From contig CM043800.1 in NCBI GenBank assembly GCA_023974075.1, positions 22,138,218 through 22,202,217 on the forward strand: 64,000 nt of DNA. The letters are read 5' to 3'. A program made the position numbers and the translations under genes. The stretch's first letter is position 1, and every line of letters begins with the position of its first letter. Of the stretch, positions 1-11,173 are shown one piece after another. The notes beneath the pieces are model-generated. The model made no database searches. It had not been told where the DNA came from and worked only from the letters and a program-made list of their open reading frames with translations. The stretch comes from Chaenocephalus aceratus (taxonomy: Eukaryota > Chordata > Actinopteri > Perciformes > Channichthyidae).

Positions 1-533
1 TGTAGATGTGGAAATAGGTGCATTCGATCAGCTGACTGTGTTTTCACAATAAAAGTAGTTCTTAGTGAATGTCCTGTACTGGTCTTAAAATCTCATAACA
101 TCAGCTTTTAATGTTCCTCTTGGATGTTCTTCTTGACCCTCAGAGAAGGAGAAAATGTCGTGTCTTTCAGGCATGTCCTTTCCTAACAAAAATGACAGGA
201 AACATAAAAAATATTATTGCAGAACAAGTGTGTTATTTATGAAAGTGGTGTGTTTGTGTGTTTAGGGGCTGTAGATATAATTATTTTGTAATTGTAATGA
301 TTTTTTTTTATTTCAACAGTGAGCTACAAAGACGATCAGATTATGAATGAACAGTATGAAGCTCATCAACATTGAAATATATGTTATTATCAAAATAATA
401 TTTAACTGTTATCAAAACGTAGTGCAACTGTAGAAGCTTGCTCTGTTGTCTCACTGAAATAATCACTTTTACCACGTTTTTTCAGACACTATTGAGAGAT
501 AAATAGTAGCAATTCTCACTATGTGTTAAATAT
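1..533. repeat. Segmental duplication copy A, first part
   Basis: This stretch is nearly identical to 40768-41300, with a few substitutions and small indels. Both copies share the T-rich run followed by CAACAG and the same flanking A/T-rich sequence. It continues at 1981-2019 and 8260-9836, after two mobile elements are removed. Copy A probably begins before the window. No convincing ORF is visible, so what the duplicated unit encodes, if anything, is unknown. Confidence 0.8.
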
Positions 534-1980
534 CAGGGCATGACATTAAGGATTTTGGGAGATGGCCCTGTGGGCCATCTAAGCTAATTTACAGATGGCC
601 CTGAGTCCAATAGAGATGGCCCTGAAAAATGCGCGCGGACGAAATGACTCACGAAAGGTTTGAGGGACCTGCAGGTCTTAGATGCTGTCTGGTGCATTCT
701 CTAGAATTATAAGATGAACCACCACAATATTATATTGTACAATTTCAATTTTATTCTTAATTTCACTTCTTCTTGTTTGTGTTTGCTGATTCAACGACTC
801 AATGGCCCTCTGTCTGTCAGAGGGCCACTGACTGGGGTTGAAGATGGAACATTTTGAAGGGACACTCCCTTTCTGGAGATCTTGGAATCTTTTCTCCAGG
901 TGCTTGATGAGCACATCTGCAAACACATACAAAATGTCAAATTATAATCCCTGTCTCTGGACCACCATAAAAAATCATTTATATCATAACAAATGTGAAA
1001 TTATATTCCTGTCTCTGGACCACCATAAAATAATTATCTATTAAAACATGTTATGCCCATATTTACTTATGAAGAAAATATTTACTTTTGAAGAAAAAAT
1101 ATTGAATATTTACTTTGAAGAAAATATTATTGGGCACATACCTATGACTTTGATTCTCTTTTTTCGGGGGGGGGGCTGCAGCTCAGTCTTTCTCTTCTTT
1201 CCAGGTTGTTCACCTTGCTTTGGTGGACTAAGAAACATTGTAATACACTCTGACTTTAAATTATTTGATCATTATGTATTCAGCATCAGAATCCGTAACA
1301 AACTGAAATTCCCGCGAAAATGTGGTTGCATTCGATTAATTGTCCGGGTAGTATTCAGTTGCGCCACTTATGTGACATGACAGACAAGAATAGTCAACTC
1401 TAATGTCTAACACTTAACGTGGAGAAAGAGATGTCCTGTATGGGTTGATTGTGCGTTGATCTGTTGGTAATGCCTCAGGGTTCCGGTGGGCATGTAACCA
1501 AATACATAATGCTGCGCTATACTTTGTGGCCTCACCCAGTTGCATAGCGACACTTATTGTTTAGGTGTCTTTTAATAAGCAGGTAGTCATATCATTAGCT
1601 AGAACTAGCTGGATCTGATCGATATGGACATAAACGCGAGTGAAGTCTAATCTGACGGGAGAGAGAGATCACCTGCTACTGCTGCTGCTGCTGACGAGTC
1701 GACACGCAGCTCTGCATAATCACATGCAGTGGTGAGCGGACAAAACACACACTTCAGGTTAGAATATCACACGTAGCTATTTTAATTACTTCTCAAACTA
1801 CCTAAACTAGTTATAGATGTGTTTAGTTTTACTGTCGGGTCACTCATTACTGGATCCGCGAGCTGCATGATACTGGCATAATAGATTGCCCGATCGGGCA
1901 ACCAGCAGGTGAGGCTTCATGGCCCGAGCTGAATGCTAGATGGCCCCGGGCCATCGGGCCATCCTTAATGTCGAGCCCTG
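534..1980 (-). mobile_element. hAT-like DNA transposon, decayed (TIR CAGGGC...)
   Basis: The left end reads CAGGGCATGACATTAAGG and the right end is its inverted counterpart, ending CCTTAATGTCGAGCCCTG, with two mismatches over 18 bp. Copy B of the duplication at 41300-41310 is an empty site and fixes both ends. The flanking repeat visible is only AATAT (529-533 and 1981-1985), shorter than the 8 bp expected for hAT, so the superfamily rests on the CAGGGC terminus and the transposase remnant inside. The interior carries several copies of a GATGGCCC motif near both ends, probable subterminal repeats, and a GCTGCTGCTGCTG run. Confidence 0.7.
678..932 (-). pseudogene. hAT transposase remnant
   Basis: An 84-residue minus-strand frame lies inside the 534-1980 element. 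It contains a stretch like LIKHLEKRF followed by IFNPSQWP, which resembles the region before the C-terminal dimerisation domain of ZNF862-like hAT transposases. A second minus-strand fragment near 1160-1240 is proline- and lysine-rich and could be another exon. Nothing like a full transposase survives, so this is a remnant. The match is from memory of the family and is moderate. Confidence 0.4.
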
Positions 1981-2019
1981 AATATCTTTGCCTTCAATAT
2001 ATTAAATTAGAAAGCTGAC

Positions 2020-2384
2020 TGTACTGTCTATCTCCCGACAGTATGGGTGGAATCAAGATGGACGGAAACAACTCCTAGTTTTGATTATTTAATCAAAATC
2101 CAAATAGGTTGTTAACCTTAGAAGAAAAAGGACAACAACAATACACCAATTAGGATCACACATATCCCATACACATTAAATCACATTCAATATAATAATC
2201 ACACTTACTAGTGGCCTCTCCTGATTCCTCAATCTCAATGACGTTAATGTATGTTTCCCCTCTATTTATACATCTCAATAAACCCCGCGAATCTCCATCC
2301 AGATTTAAAGTCACACTCACATAAAATGAACCCCATTAATTTAACCCTCATACACCCAACACAAAACCATGAATTTACAGCACA
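2020..2384 (-). repeat. BEL/Pao 3' LTR (365 bp)
   Basis: This is the downstream LTR in the minus-strand sense. It matches 7236-7465 plus 8112-8254 with one visible difference (CACCAATT against CATCAATT). It has canonical TG...CA ends on both strands. The pol frame runs about ten bases into it before stopping. Confidence 0.9.
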
Positions 2385-4456
2385 CCTCCCACTTGGCCTC
2401 CTGGTCGGATGACCCAAGGTGGCCACCAACCTAAATAACCTTGCTCTGGTGGTGGTGTCTGAAGAGGTTCCTTCTTCTTAGTTCTCCACTTCGGAATCTT
2501 CAACAACCCCGAAGCCAGGTTCCTCCGCAGAGGTACAGGTTTGACTTTTCTGTTGTCCAGGACTCTTGCCTCCCACTTTGCTTGACCCGCCGCTCGGCCT
2601 CTTCTAGTCAGCCATTTCTCTGCAGCTCGCCTGACCCATGCGACCACTCCACATAGCCTAGCCAGACTGCTGAACCTCTCTAGTTTCACCAGGTTCAGAA
2701 CAGCAATGCTCCGAAACTTCCTTTCCGGTCTTCTCTCTGTCAAGACTGAAGCTTCTTCCCTTTCTGAGGTTTCTGGGGATCCGCCAACCTTAACTAGGGA
2801 CTCCTCAGTCTCTGCGTCCTTTCCACTGGTGTCGTCATGGATAGGGGTTTTGTTTGACTGGACTCTAGTGAGGATTATCGAGAATGCCTTTCTTTGACGC
2901 TTGCCCACACTCTCTCTGGCACCGGTTGCCACCTCCGCGGCCGACTTCATGGGCCATTCTTCTAGCTGCCTCACCAGGAACTCAGGTCCCCTCTGCCACT
3001 CTGAGCCTTCTCCCTGGTCTTCAGGAGTTGCTACTCTTGTTACGATGTAAGTCTTTAATCGAGCTGCAAAGACCGCACCGCACATCTCAGCTTTGACTAC
3101 ATCTCCCTTTTGGTCGAGAGGTGTTAGCTTTGCCTTTGACTCCACCAACCTGACCCCTGGCTCTGCTACTGCTCCAGCTTGGACCTGCTCCGCAGTCCTC
3201 TGCCTCCCACTTTGGCCTGACCTGACCCATGGTTTGAGGGAGGAGCCTCCGGTGCTCAGGATCTCTTCTACCCCCTCTGTGATTTTCTCCAGTCTCTTTG
3301 GGTCATTGTGGGACGTTAAGATATCGTCCACATAACTGTCCTCCTCCAGGACCCTGCGATCTTCCACCATGTGCGCGAAACTGGGCTGCTTCTCTGTTTT
3401 CAGGAAGGTGGCCTCCACTCCTCTTCTGTTGTTTGGAAGTGAGGCTGGGTCCTCGGTCCATGGGTAAGATGCGTCCCAGTGCGGAGTCAGGCAGTATTCA
3501 TCTTTGGCCATGTAGGACAGCCCCTCTTTAATCACGTCCAGCTCCCTTTCTTCTGCCAGGGTCATTTTCTTTCCTCCTGGCTGGCATGTGACGCAGCGAC
3601 ACCCACCACACATGGGTTCACAGGCTGCACCGATGCTGTCCCACTTCCACCACTCGAGAACTTCTCTCTTCGTTGCAGTTGTATCCCTGGTCTCCGCCTT
3701 TACTTCCTGAGTCAGACTCTTAGTCTCTTCTTCCCTCAGGATCTCAGGACTCTCGACTACTTCTCTGTACTCCACAGCAGCTGTCCTCATTGAGCGAGCG
3801 AAGTGCGTCTCGGACTGGTGCATAGTCACTTTTATATTCTCAAACAGACTGGGATGTGCTCCGCCCACGGTTTTACCCAGTGGGCCCTCCCATAAGACGA
3901 GGTCTCCAACTATCCTCAGTCTTTGTGGAGCAAGTCTCCCCTCTCTGTGACTGATGAGAAGTTCAACATGGTCTGGTCTCTTCAGTTCGTCCATTGCAAC
4001 CTCTGGAAAGAACCTCTTTAGCTGTTCAGGTCTGACGCTCCGATGCACTTTAGCAATCTCCTCTAGGCCATAACAAACCAGCTTGTGAGCCCTCACAGTA
4101 CCTTTGGGGGTCTTGACTCTTACTCGCAGGAGGTACCTCTTCGTCTTGACTGTCACGGTCATCCCTCCAACTCCATGCACGACCAGAGTGACTTCTTCTC
4201 TGCTCAGACCGAGCCTGTCAGCCGCTACGTGAGTGATGTAGTTGGTGTCTGATGCGAGGTCAATCAGAGCTCCGATCTTCTGCCCAGCGTTGGCAGTGAC
4301 TTCCAACAGCATCATGATGACAGGGTGCTCGGTCAGTCCATTATTTTCCAGAAGTCCACCTTCATCCTTCCTAGTGCTCCTTGTCACTGAAGTCTTGTTG
4401 CTGTTACTGAAAGCTTTCTTGATCTCTGCCGCCACCTCTGGGGAACATTTGGACAA
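2375..4456 (-). pseudogene. BEL/Pao pol, deletion derivative (protease, RT fragment, connection)
   Basis: An open frame of 693 codons. Residues ~45-150 form a BEL-type aspartic protease, with ASDTNYITH where the active-site triplet sits. After a proline/threonine-poor linker, YVDD (around residue 376) marks the reverse-transcriptase active site, but the fingers and palm before it and most RNase H after it are missing. Around residues 480-500 an RGPEFL...EWP stretch and a later AWVRRAAEKW stretch are typical of the Pao connection and the start of integrase. No integrase D,D,E core is present. Although catalytically gutted, the frame has no stop, which suggests the deletion preceded insertion. 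It is in the same frame as the second gag ORF, separated by a TAG at 4532-4534. Confidence 0.75.
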
Positions 4457-4531
4457 GGCCAGCTTTTGTTCTTCTGTTAGCTCTCTTACCCTCTCGCTGC
4501 CTTTTCCAAGTTTTCCCTTTGGAAGCTGTTC

Positions 4532-5245
4532 CTATTTTGGACAGAGGAGGTAGTGGTGGTCCGAGGAGGTCCTCTCTTGGCAGTCTTCCCTGTTGCAGAG
4601 GAACCTGTCTGTGCACTCTTCTACCCCATCGTGACATCCAAGACAAACGCGGCATGCTCCTACCTTCTCCACAGCAGTCTTTCTCTCAGCCAAGCCAAAC
4701 CCCTTGAACTTCTTGCAGAAGAATAACTTGTTATTATGCGTATCCTCTCCACACACGACGCACTCACCTTCTGGAGTGTCCCTTCTGGTGGCTTTTGTGT
4801 AGGCATACTTCCTCTCGAACCTATTTTGCGGTTTGTCCATTTTCTCAGATGTCTCCATTATTTTCAGTTGTTCCAAGATCTCTAGAATTTCTTCTTGCTC
4901 CTTCAGGAACTTCAGAAGCGTACTGAAATGGTTGACTGGGGTGACACCGTTTTCGGGCTTAGCCCTGAAGATGACCCACTCTCGCTTCACCTGGTCGGGC
5001 AGCTTGCTTTCTATAGACCTAATCATCAGCGGGTGGTTGATGGCTCCAGGGTTCTCGAGGTCTGTGAGGTCTGCCAAAGCCTTTTCCACAGCTTGGATGA
5101 GGTCTATCACCTTCCTCGGCTGATCTCCTTTCACAGCTGGTATCTTCTCCAGTTCTGCGACGATCTGCAGTGTAATCGTGGTCCTGTTTCCATACCGGTT
5201 CTCCAATACTCTGAACATGTTTTCGACTGTACTGTAACTGGCCAT
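4532..5245 (-). pseudogene. BEL/Pao gag, C-terminal part with zinc-binding motifs
   Basis: The 237-codon frame begins with the capsid-like MASYSTVENMF stretch and ends just after a cysteine/histidine-rich block: CVVC..., CRVCLGCHDG and CNREDCQ followed by HHYLLCP. This block is characteristic of BEL/Pao gag. It continues the gag that starts at 6359, but in a different frame; the shift lies near 5240-5250. It ends at a TAG (4532-4534), and the pol frame follows in phase. Whether that stop is a mutation or a natural readthrough site cannot be decided from one copy. Confidence 0.75.
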
Positions 5246-6359
5246 CAGTTTTTACCTTTTCTTCCATGCTGTCCAGAAGCTGGAACTTCTTGACTTCAGG
5301 CGACCCGGATGGTTCTCCCTGCTTCTGCAAAGATTCCCAGTCCTTTTTCCAGCTGTGAAACTCCCTCATACTGCCACTAAACTTGGGAAGGCTTACCGGC
5401 TTGAGTCGTATCTTTGATATCGCTCCCATCGGGTTGTATCTGGGTTCCGTGCCTGCCTCTTCCACTGCTTTATGCTGCGCTTTCATGAGGTCAAACCGTG
5501 CTTCTTCTGCTGCAATCTGAGCCTCGGCCAATTTAGAGCGTTGGGCCTGGTCTTGCCTTAGCTGAACCAGGGCGAACTGGGCGCGCTCATCCTCTGCTGC
5601 AATGCGTGCTTCCTCTGCAGCAATTTGAATCTCGGCGAGCTTCGCACGTTGGGTCTCAGCTAACTTGGTGCGCTCATCCTCTTCTGCGGTGCGTGCCAAC
5701 TCTGCTGTGCCGCGTGCCAACTCTGCTGCGCCGCGTGCCAACTCTGCTGCGACGCGTGCTTTGTTGAACTCAGCTTCCTTTTGACGCTTGAGTGCGTTTT
5801 TCCTTGTCTCCAGCTGGCGCACTATCTCTTCCACATCTTTTTGGTCGGTCACAGGAGCCCATTCCCTCCAGGTGCTGTGCACTTCCTTTAATTCTTTAAT
5901 CAGTATTTCTAAATGTTTAAGTTGCTTTTCGTAATTCTCATAGCTCACCAGGTCAATTTGTGTCGCTTCTGCGTCCTCATAGACCTTTTCAGCTTCCCCG
6001 ATGGCAAACATCACTTTCTTTTCTCCATGCCTAGACCAAAGGTTTGCTTTAATCACTTCACTGACCTCTTTAAGCCTTTGGCTGGTCTCTCCATCAGTCT
6101 TTTCCACGTCTGCCCTCAGCTCTTCTGGTACTTGGTCCTCGTCGCTATCAGCGTTCAGAATTAATTGCATCAGGTATTCACTGTTTGCCTCTGTGACTTT
6201 GGTGGCGGCCTTGTGGACTTCACTATATTCTTTCATCAACTCCTCCTCTAACATAGTGTTCACTGTCTTTGTTACTGAGTTCACCTTACGAACTAGAGCC
6301 ACCTTCGCCCTCGTCCGCAGGTCTTTCAGATGCTTCACTGTTTCCTCCCCCTTAATCAT
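5246..6359 (-). pseudogene. BEL/Pao gag, N-terminal part (coiled coil)
   Basis: The frame starts at the ATG at 6359 and stays open to 5019, but gag homology ends near residue 373 (about 5240), where it shifts to the frame of the 4532-5245 ORF. Residues ~190-310 form a long charged alanine/glutamate-rich coiled coil built from repeats such as AELARG (21-bp DNA repeats at 5695-5760) and IAAEEARI. The following PKFSG...FHSWKKDWESL stretch is the conserved BEL gag capsid start. The start was chosen because it is the first ATG after the leader and is followed directly by gag-like sequence. The indel makes this copy unable to give full gag without recoding. Confidence 0.7.
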
Positions 6360-7235
6360 CTCTCTGAATTTAAGGTTGAGTTTAGCTCAATCTGTTTTGT
6401 CCTGGCTAGCTAGTTGGATCGCTAGCTGGTTAGCTCCGTTTTCTAGCCACCAGCTTAGTGCCTTTGGCTTAGCTAGCTTCTCCTTTACTCCCTGGGTAGC
6501 TTCGTTTGCTAACCAATAACGTGGTGTCTTTGACTTTGATAGCTAGCTTGGGTTCCTATGCTAGCACTCTTCAGTCTGCTAGCTAGTTGTTGTCTTCTTG
6601 CTAGTTAGCTTTATTTTGTGGAAACCTTCAGTCTGCTGGATAGCTACTGCTTTGTTTTTGCTATGCTAACACTAGCTTCTTTGGCTAGATAGCGCCGAAA
6701 TATTGTCTGTGTTACTCACGTGATCAGACCACGTTAGCTCCGCTAGCTTTGCGCCTTCCCTTTCCGCCGACCGTTGCGACCACGGGGTTTCCTTATCGTC
6801 CGGTTGTCAGCTCGACTCGCGGACCGGCGCTCCTCGGTGCTTCGCGAGTTCCGGTAGCTTCGTTAGCTACGCTCCGCTAGCTTCGACGGTCCTTGCTAGC
6901 TTTGCTAGCCTCGGGCCTTCCCTTTCCGCCGACCGTTGCGACCACGGGGTTTCCTTATCGTCCGGTTGTCAGCTCGACTCGCGGACCGGCGCTCCTCGGT
7001 GCTTTGCGAGTTCCGGTAGCTTCGTTAGCTACTCTCCGCTAGCTTCGACGGTCCTTGCTAGCTTTGACGGTCCTTGCTAGCTTTGCTAGCCTCGGGCCTT
7101 CCCTTCCCGCCGCTCGTTGCGACCACGGGCTTTCCTGCTCGTTCGGTCGTGAGCTCCGGTAGCTTCGTTCGCTCCTCTAGCTGTGTCTCGCCATCGGTTG
7201 AAAACGTTATCCCTCCCGATGCGTTAGTTAACAAC
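6360..7235 (-). repeat. BEL/Pao leader with GCTAGC-rich stretch and tandem repeats
   Basis: This is the 5' untranslated leader between the 5' LTR and gag. Positions 6395-6720 are extraordinarily rich in GCTAGC/TTAGCT palindromes. Positions about 6745-7200 hold two and a half copies of a unit of roughly 160-180 bp, containing CCTTCCCTTTCCGCCGACCG and CGGACCGGCGCTCCTCGG. No ORF is present. Confidence 0.75.
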
Positions 7236-8254
7236 TGTACTGTCTATCTCCCGACAGTATGGGTGGAATCAAGATGGACGGAAACAACTCCTAGTTTTGA
7301 TTATTTAATCAAAATCCAAATAGGTTGTTAACCTTAGAAGAAAAAGGACAACAACAATACATCAATTAGGATCACACATATCCCATACACATTAAATCAC
7401 ATTCAATATAATAATCACACTTACTAGTGGCCTCTCCTGATTCCTCAATCTCAATGACGTTAATGCAGCGTTTCTCAAAGTGTGGGGCGCGCTGTTTTTA
7501 ACAGTTGATTACCCTGAACTTTAAGTATAATTCAACTGAAAAACCTATTTAAAAAATAAATAAAATCGTTTTATTTCGATTATGTTGTTTTCATAATCGT
7601 TGCAAGCCAAAATCGTAATTGCGATTAAAATACGATTAATTGAGCAGCCCTAGCTCAAAGTGCACCAGATTGATGCATTCAACTTCAACATTTAAAAAAA
7701 ATCTTCCTGGGGGTGCATGCCCCCGGACCCTCGAGGATGTGACGTCCACCACCAAATACAGCAGGTTAAAATAATTAAATTGCATACATTTTATTTTAGT
7801 AAACACTGAAAACGGGTCCCACAGACCCAAACAGCACTCAAAGGTTAAAGGTAGCATATAATAATGTTAAAATGTGCTAAATATATACACTGCAAAAAAA
7901 CAAAAAAGGAGTAAAAGTAGCTCACGACTTGTTTTATTTTTTGAAAGTAACCCTCATCCTAAAAAAGGTTGGAGACCCCTGTTATAGAACGATACATTTG
8001 ACAATGTTAAGCTTGGCCTACCATTTTATTGGAGCGATGAGGAACAGGTGGGGCTTGAAAAGGCCCACCTGTTCAAAGTGGGGAATGACAGAAAAAGTTT
8101 GAGAACCACTGCGTTAATGTATGTTTCCCCTCTATTTATACATCTCAATAAACCCCGCGAATCTCCATCCAGATTTAAAGTCACACTCACATAAAATGAA
8201 CCCCATTAATTTAACCCTCATACACCCAACACAAAACCATGAATTTACAGCACA
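7236..8254 (-). repeat. BEL/Pao 5' LTR, split by a hAT element
   Basis: LTR sequence occupies 7236-7465 and 8112-8254. It is near-identical to 2020-2384 once the hAT element and one copy of its 8-bp target duplication are removed. Confidence 0.88.
7466..8111. mobile_element. Non-autonomous hAT element inside the BEL LTR
   Basis: The ends CAGCGTTTCTCAAAG and TTTGAGAACCACTG form imperfect terminal inverted repeats, and the element is flanked by a perfect 8-bp duplication CGTTAATG (7458-7465 and 8112-8119), as expected of hAT. The interior includes the terminus of another hAT family (ATTGAGCAGCCCTA near 7640-7653). No transposase is seen. Confidence 0.88.
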
Positions 8255-8259
8255 CTGAC

Positions 8260-9836
8260 AAAACCATATTTCTTTAGCTTTTATTTATACAGGTGTAGAT
8301 CTCATTGAGACACAAGGTCTCATTTTCACACTTTCATATTGCTTGTTAACATCTAAATGTAACCTTTTGCATGGAAAAAAACCCTCAACTTAACTGATGT
8401 GTAAGTGATCTAGTATTTAGTATTGTTTAATGGAATGTATATCAGTGTATTCAAGTCAATACTTCATTTATTTAAACAAATATCTTTCTTGATTCTTTGT
8501 ACAGTATGACAAATAGAGTCTTTGTACCTGTACTGAAGTTCACTGCTGTGAGGAGTCCAGTTCTGTCTCTCACTCTCTGGTCCAGCCTGTCTGCATCACC
8601 TGGACACTTTAAACAAACATATATATATATATGTAAAGTACCATGTGTACAAACAATATAACTGATTCTCTTCTGTTGAACATGTTGGATTGTGTATTGT
8701 CCGAGTGAGGGTCCTTTTTATTTTACTGTAACTTTGGAAGTTGTGTTACCAATGCTTACTGTTTATTTGATACCCATTTGGTAATGCAATTATTAAAAAC
8801 AACAAGGTTTGGGTTCGTTCTTCAGATGACTGTGACGTTAACGTGTAAGCTCAATAATGAACTCCAGCTCAACCAACCATATTGTAATATCTAACCTAAT
8901 CATCTTGAAATATGACATTATTATTTGTAATATACACACATCTTATTGTGAGGTTGATTTCACATACACTACTTCGACATGAGCTTGTCTACATACTTGA
9001 GCATAGCCAATTTAAATTAACCTTAGCGATGCATACAGTTCCTACCTACATAATAACATATCTCTCTAAGTTACAAGGATGTAACCTTATTTTATAACCT
9101 CAAACAGAAGCCGTTTGTTCGACAGTATTATCCCACTTAACGCTTAACACTTGTCTATTTCATTTTAACCTTTATATATACAGTCTATGGTTTTAACTTG
9201 GAGACTACGATTAGCATCGTTAGCACCGATGTAGCTACCACTCACTTACACGCTAACCCAAGCCTTAACATTCATTACGTAGCTGATTCAAATCATAAAC
9301 ACATCAATAAGTACTCGATTTTCTCTTACCGCAAAAACCGCATTCATGCACCGTCTGTTTCAACCGCAGAGCGAGTCACAATAGTCCGATATATAAGCAT
9401 GAAGAACAAATAACCACGGCCGGCTTCAAGTTGTGTTCCCTGGATGAACTGAGGAGGCAGAGTCCCTGTAGCTAGCTTCACGGAGCAGGTAGCAGAGAGA
9501 CAAGAAGCTAGCAGCAGCAGTCACTTGACAGAGCTGTCACTCAATGTGACCACGCCCTAATATATGCATAACTTTAAGGCTTAATATTAATTAAACAGAT
9601 GAGTTGAGAAAATATGCACCCCCCACACAGTAGTCATGAAGGGGGAATCTAACTATACAGAGAATATGGTGTAGATGTAAACATGTTTATTTCTGCTGTA
9701 AAGTTGGGCATTTTAACATGGGGGTCTATGGAAATGTCTCCCTTCTGCAGACTGCTCCTACTGGCCACTAGATGAACTGCAGCGTGTGGCACTTCCGTAT
9801 TGGCGTCCCGGCTCTTCCCCAGAGTTTGCCGCTTGG
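8260..9836. repeat. Segmental duplication copy A, second part
   Basis: The sequence matches 41336-43556 with the 42208-42993 hAT removed. Copy B lacks about 70 bp near 8262-8330 and 24 bp near 8560. Homology ends at 9836/43556, where the flanks diverge into different transposon ends. No reliable gene is recognised. The 8912-9413 frames are short and not conserved as protein between copies. Confidence 0.8.
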
Positions 9837-10119
9837 TGTGAACGCAGTCCGCACCAAAGCATAGGATGCGTAGTATTTACGCGTAATTTCCTGTACAGGT
9901 TACTGGAGAAGTTAGCAAATTGTCGCTAACAAAATGAGCGGCAGGGGACAAACGTCAAGCTACGAAGAACACAGAAGCCTTCTGGATATCTGGGCAGAAG
10001 ACAACATTCCTCAACTTTGGAAAGTTGGGGGGGCTGCAGAAAAGTGGCAGCTACTCTGATATTAAAGACAAATGTATTTGGTATGACGACCTCGACTATA
10101 TCTTGAACACAAGACCCTA
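9837..10119 (+). pseudogene. PIF/Harbinger Myb/SANT-like protein remnant
   Basis: The ATG at 9934 opens a short frame with SYEEHRSLLDIWAEDNI, the start of a Myb/SANT-like DNA-binding domain found in the second protein of Harbinger transposons. A frameshift in the G run near 10030 is followed by WYDDLDYILNTRP in another frame (about 10080-10118), the typical C-terminal side of the same domain. The upstream GGTGTGAACGCAG near 9837 may be a transposon terminus. Clearly broken. Confidence 0.5.
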
Positions 10120-10122
10120 GTG

Positions 10123-10166
10123 AGCCCCGTAGATGTGTTTTTATTCAAAAAACACATCTAGGGGCT
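10123..10166. repeat. Short hairpin (20-bp arms)
   Basis: AGCCCCGTAGATGTG... pairs with ...CACATCTAGGGGCT across a four-base loop, with one bulged position. A second small hairpin, GGGGCT...AGCCCC, follows at 10161-10178. No terminator function is implied in a eukaryotic genome. It may be a transposon end. Confidence 0.6.
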
Positions 10167-10279
10167 AGATTCAGCCCCTAGTTTTGCTGATATAGGCTTA
10201 CGTCTTCCTTCTCTCTGTCTATACCTGTGTACTCTCATGTTCCGATTAACCCAGCTTCCCCAAATTTCTTTCTTTTTGG

Positions 10280-10731
10280 TGTCTATATACGCCGGGATCC
10301 GGAGTCATGGATGATCCTGCGGTCCTGTGCCCTGGATCTTGAGTCGTGGCTGTGGTCCTGGATCATAGGTCCTGGATGGATATCCTCGTGGATTCATCTT
10401 CCTATTATACACACATGCATTTCCAAACATTTGGACTACCTATGTTGCAAATGTATTATCTTTTCAATTTACACACGGCATCTATTGCACGTCTGTCCGT
10501 CCTGGGAGAGGGATCCCTCCTCTGTTGCTCTCCCTGAGGTTTCTCCCATTTTCCCCTTTAAACTGTGGGTTTTCTCCGGAAGTTTTTCCTTGTACGATGT
10601 GAGGGTCTAAGGACAGAGGGTGTCGTATTGTCATACTGATATTCTGTACACACTGTGAAGACCACTGAGACAAATGTAACATTTGTGATATTGGGCTATA
10701 TAAATAAACATTGATTGATTGATTGATTGAT
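10280..10731 (+). mobile_element. LINE (L2/CR1-type) 3' tail ending in (ATTG)n
   Basis: The sequence ends in GGGCTATATAAATAAACATTG followed by repeated ATTG, the tail style of a common teleost LINE and its derived SINEs. A second copy in reverse orientation lies at 32552-32737 and is over 85 percent alike by eye. No reverse transcriptase is present here, so it is a 5'-truncated copy. Confidence 0.7.
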
Positions 10732-11173
10732 TTTTGTCTCTAGGTTGTGTGTAACCAGAATCGGCGCCAGAACTATTAAAGGGAGGGCATAATTATGATT
10801 TTCATGGGAGGGCACACAAAACCGTCATGTGCTGCGGGCCTGCGGCAAAATATATATCAAACAGCAAGGCCAACAGCATTGCGTAAAGACGCACACTTAT
10901 CGCAAATACATACACAAATAAAGGGCAACATAGAAACCACTTTTGAAACATTGTGTGCGTGGCAGCACAAACACTGGTAAATCACGAGCAAGGCACACTG
11001 GTTAAGGATGGCAGCTTCCTCATCGTTGCCCTCGGAGAGAAATAGTAGAGACGGAGACGATGAACTGTTTAGCCCGCCTTGGGCATGGTTTATTTTCCTA
11101 TGCACTGCACTCGGACATGCTGTGGAGTGAATCGTGGTCACCTCTGAGAGGGAGTTGGTTGACAGCTATAATA

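Larger units (their letters stand above)
2020..8254 (-). mobile_element. BEL/Pao LTR retrotransposon, internally deleted
   Basis: Direct LTRs (2020-2384 and 7236-8254, the latter split by a hAT) start TGTACTG and end CAGCACA. The insertion is flanked by CTGAC at 2015-2019 and 8255-8259. Copy B of the duplication is an empty site. Coding is on the minus strand: leader, gag and a pol missing most of reverse transcriptase, RNase H and integrase. A purine-rich tract lies next to the downstream LTR (2385-2396). The LTRs appear to differ by one base, so the insertion is recent although the element is defective. I found no clear primer-binding site beginning TGG next to 7235. Confidence 0.9.

Noticed and set aside
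2441..4553. Series of plus-strand ORFs across 2441-4553
   Set aside because: All are antisense to the BEL pol/gag frames.
8528..8599. Possible 72-bp minus-strand exon bounded by AG and GT
   Set aside because: Copy B (41530-41580) has a 24-bp deletion there and no neighbouring exon or protein family was recognised.
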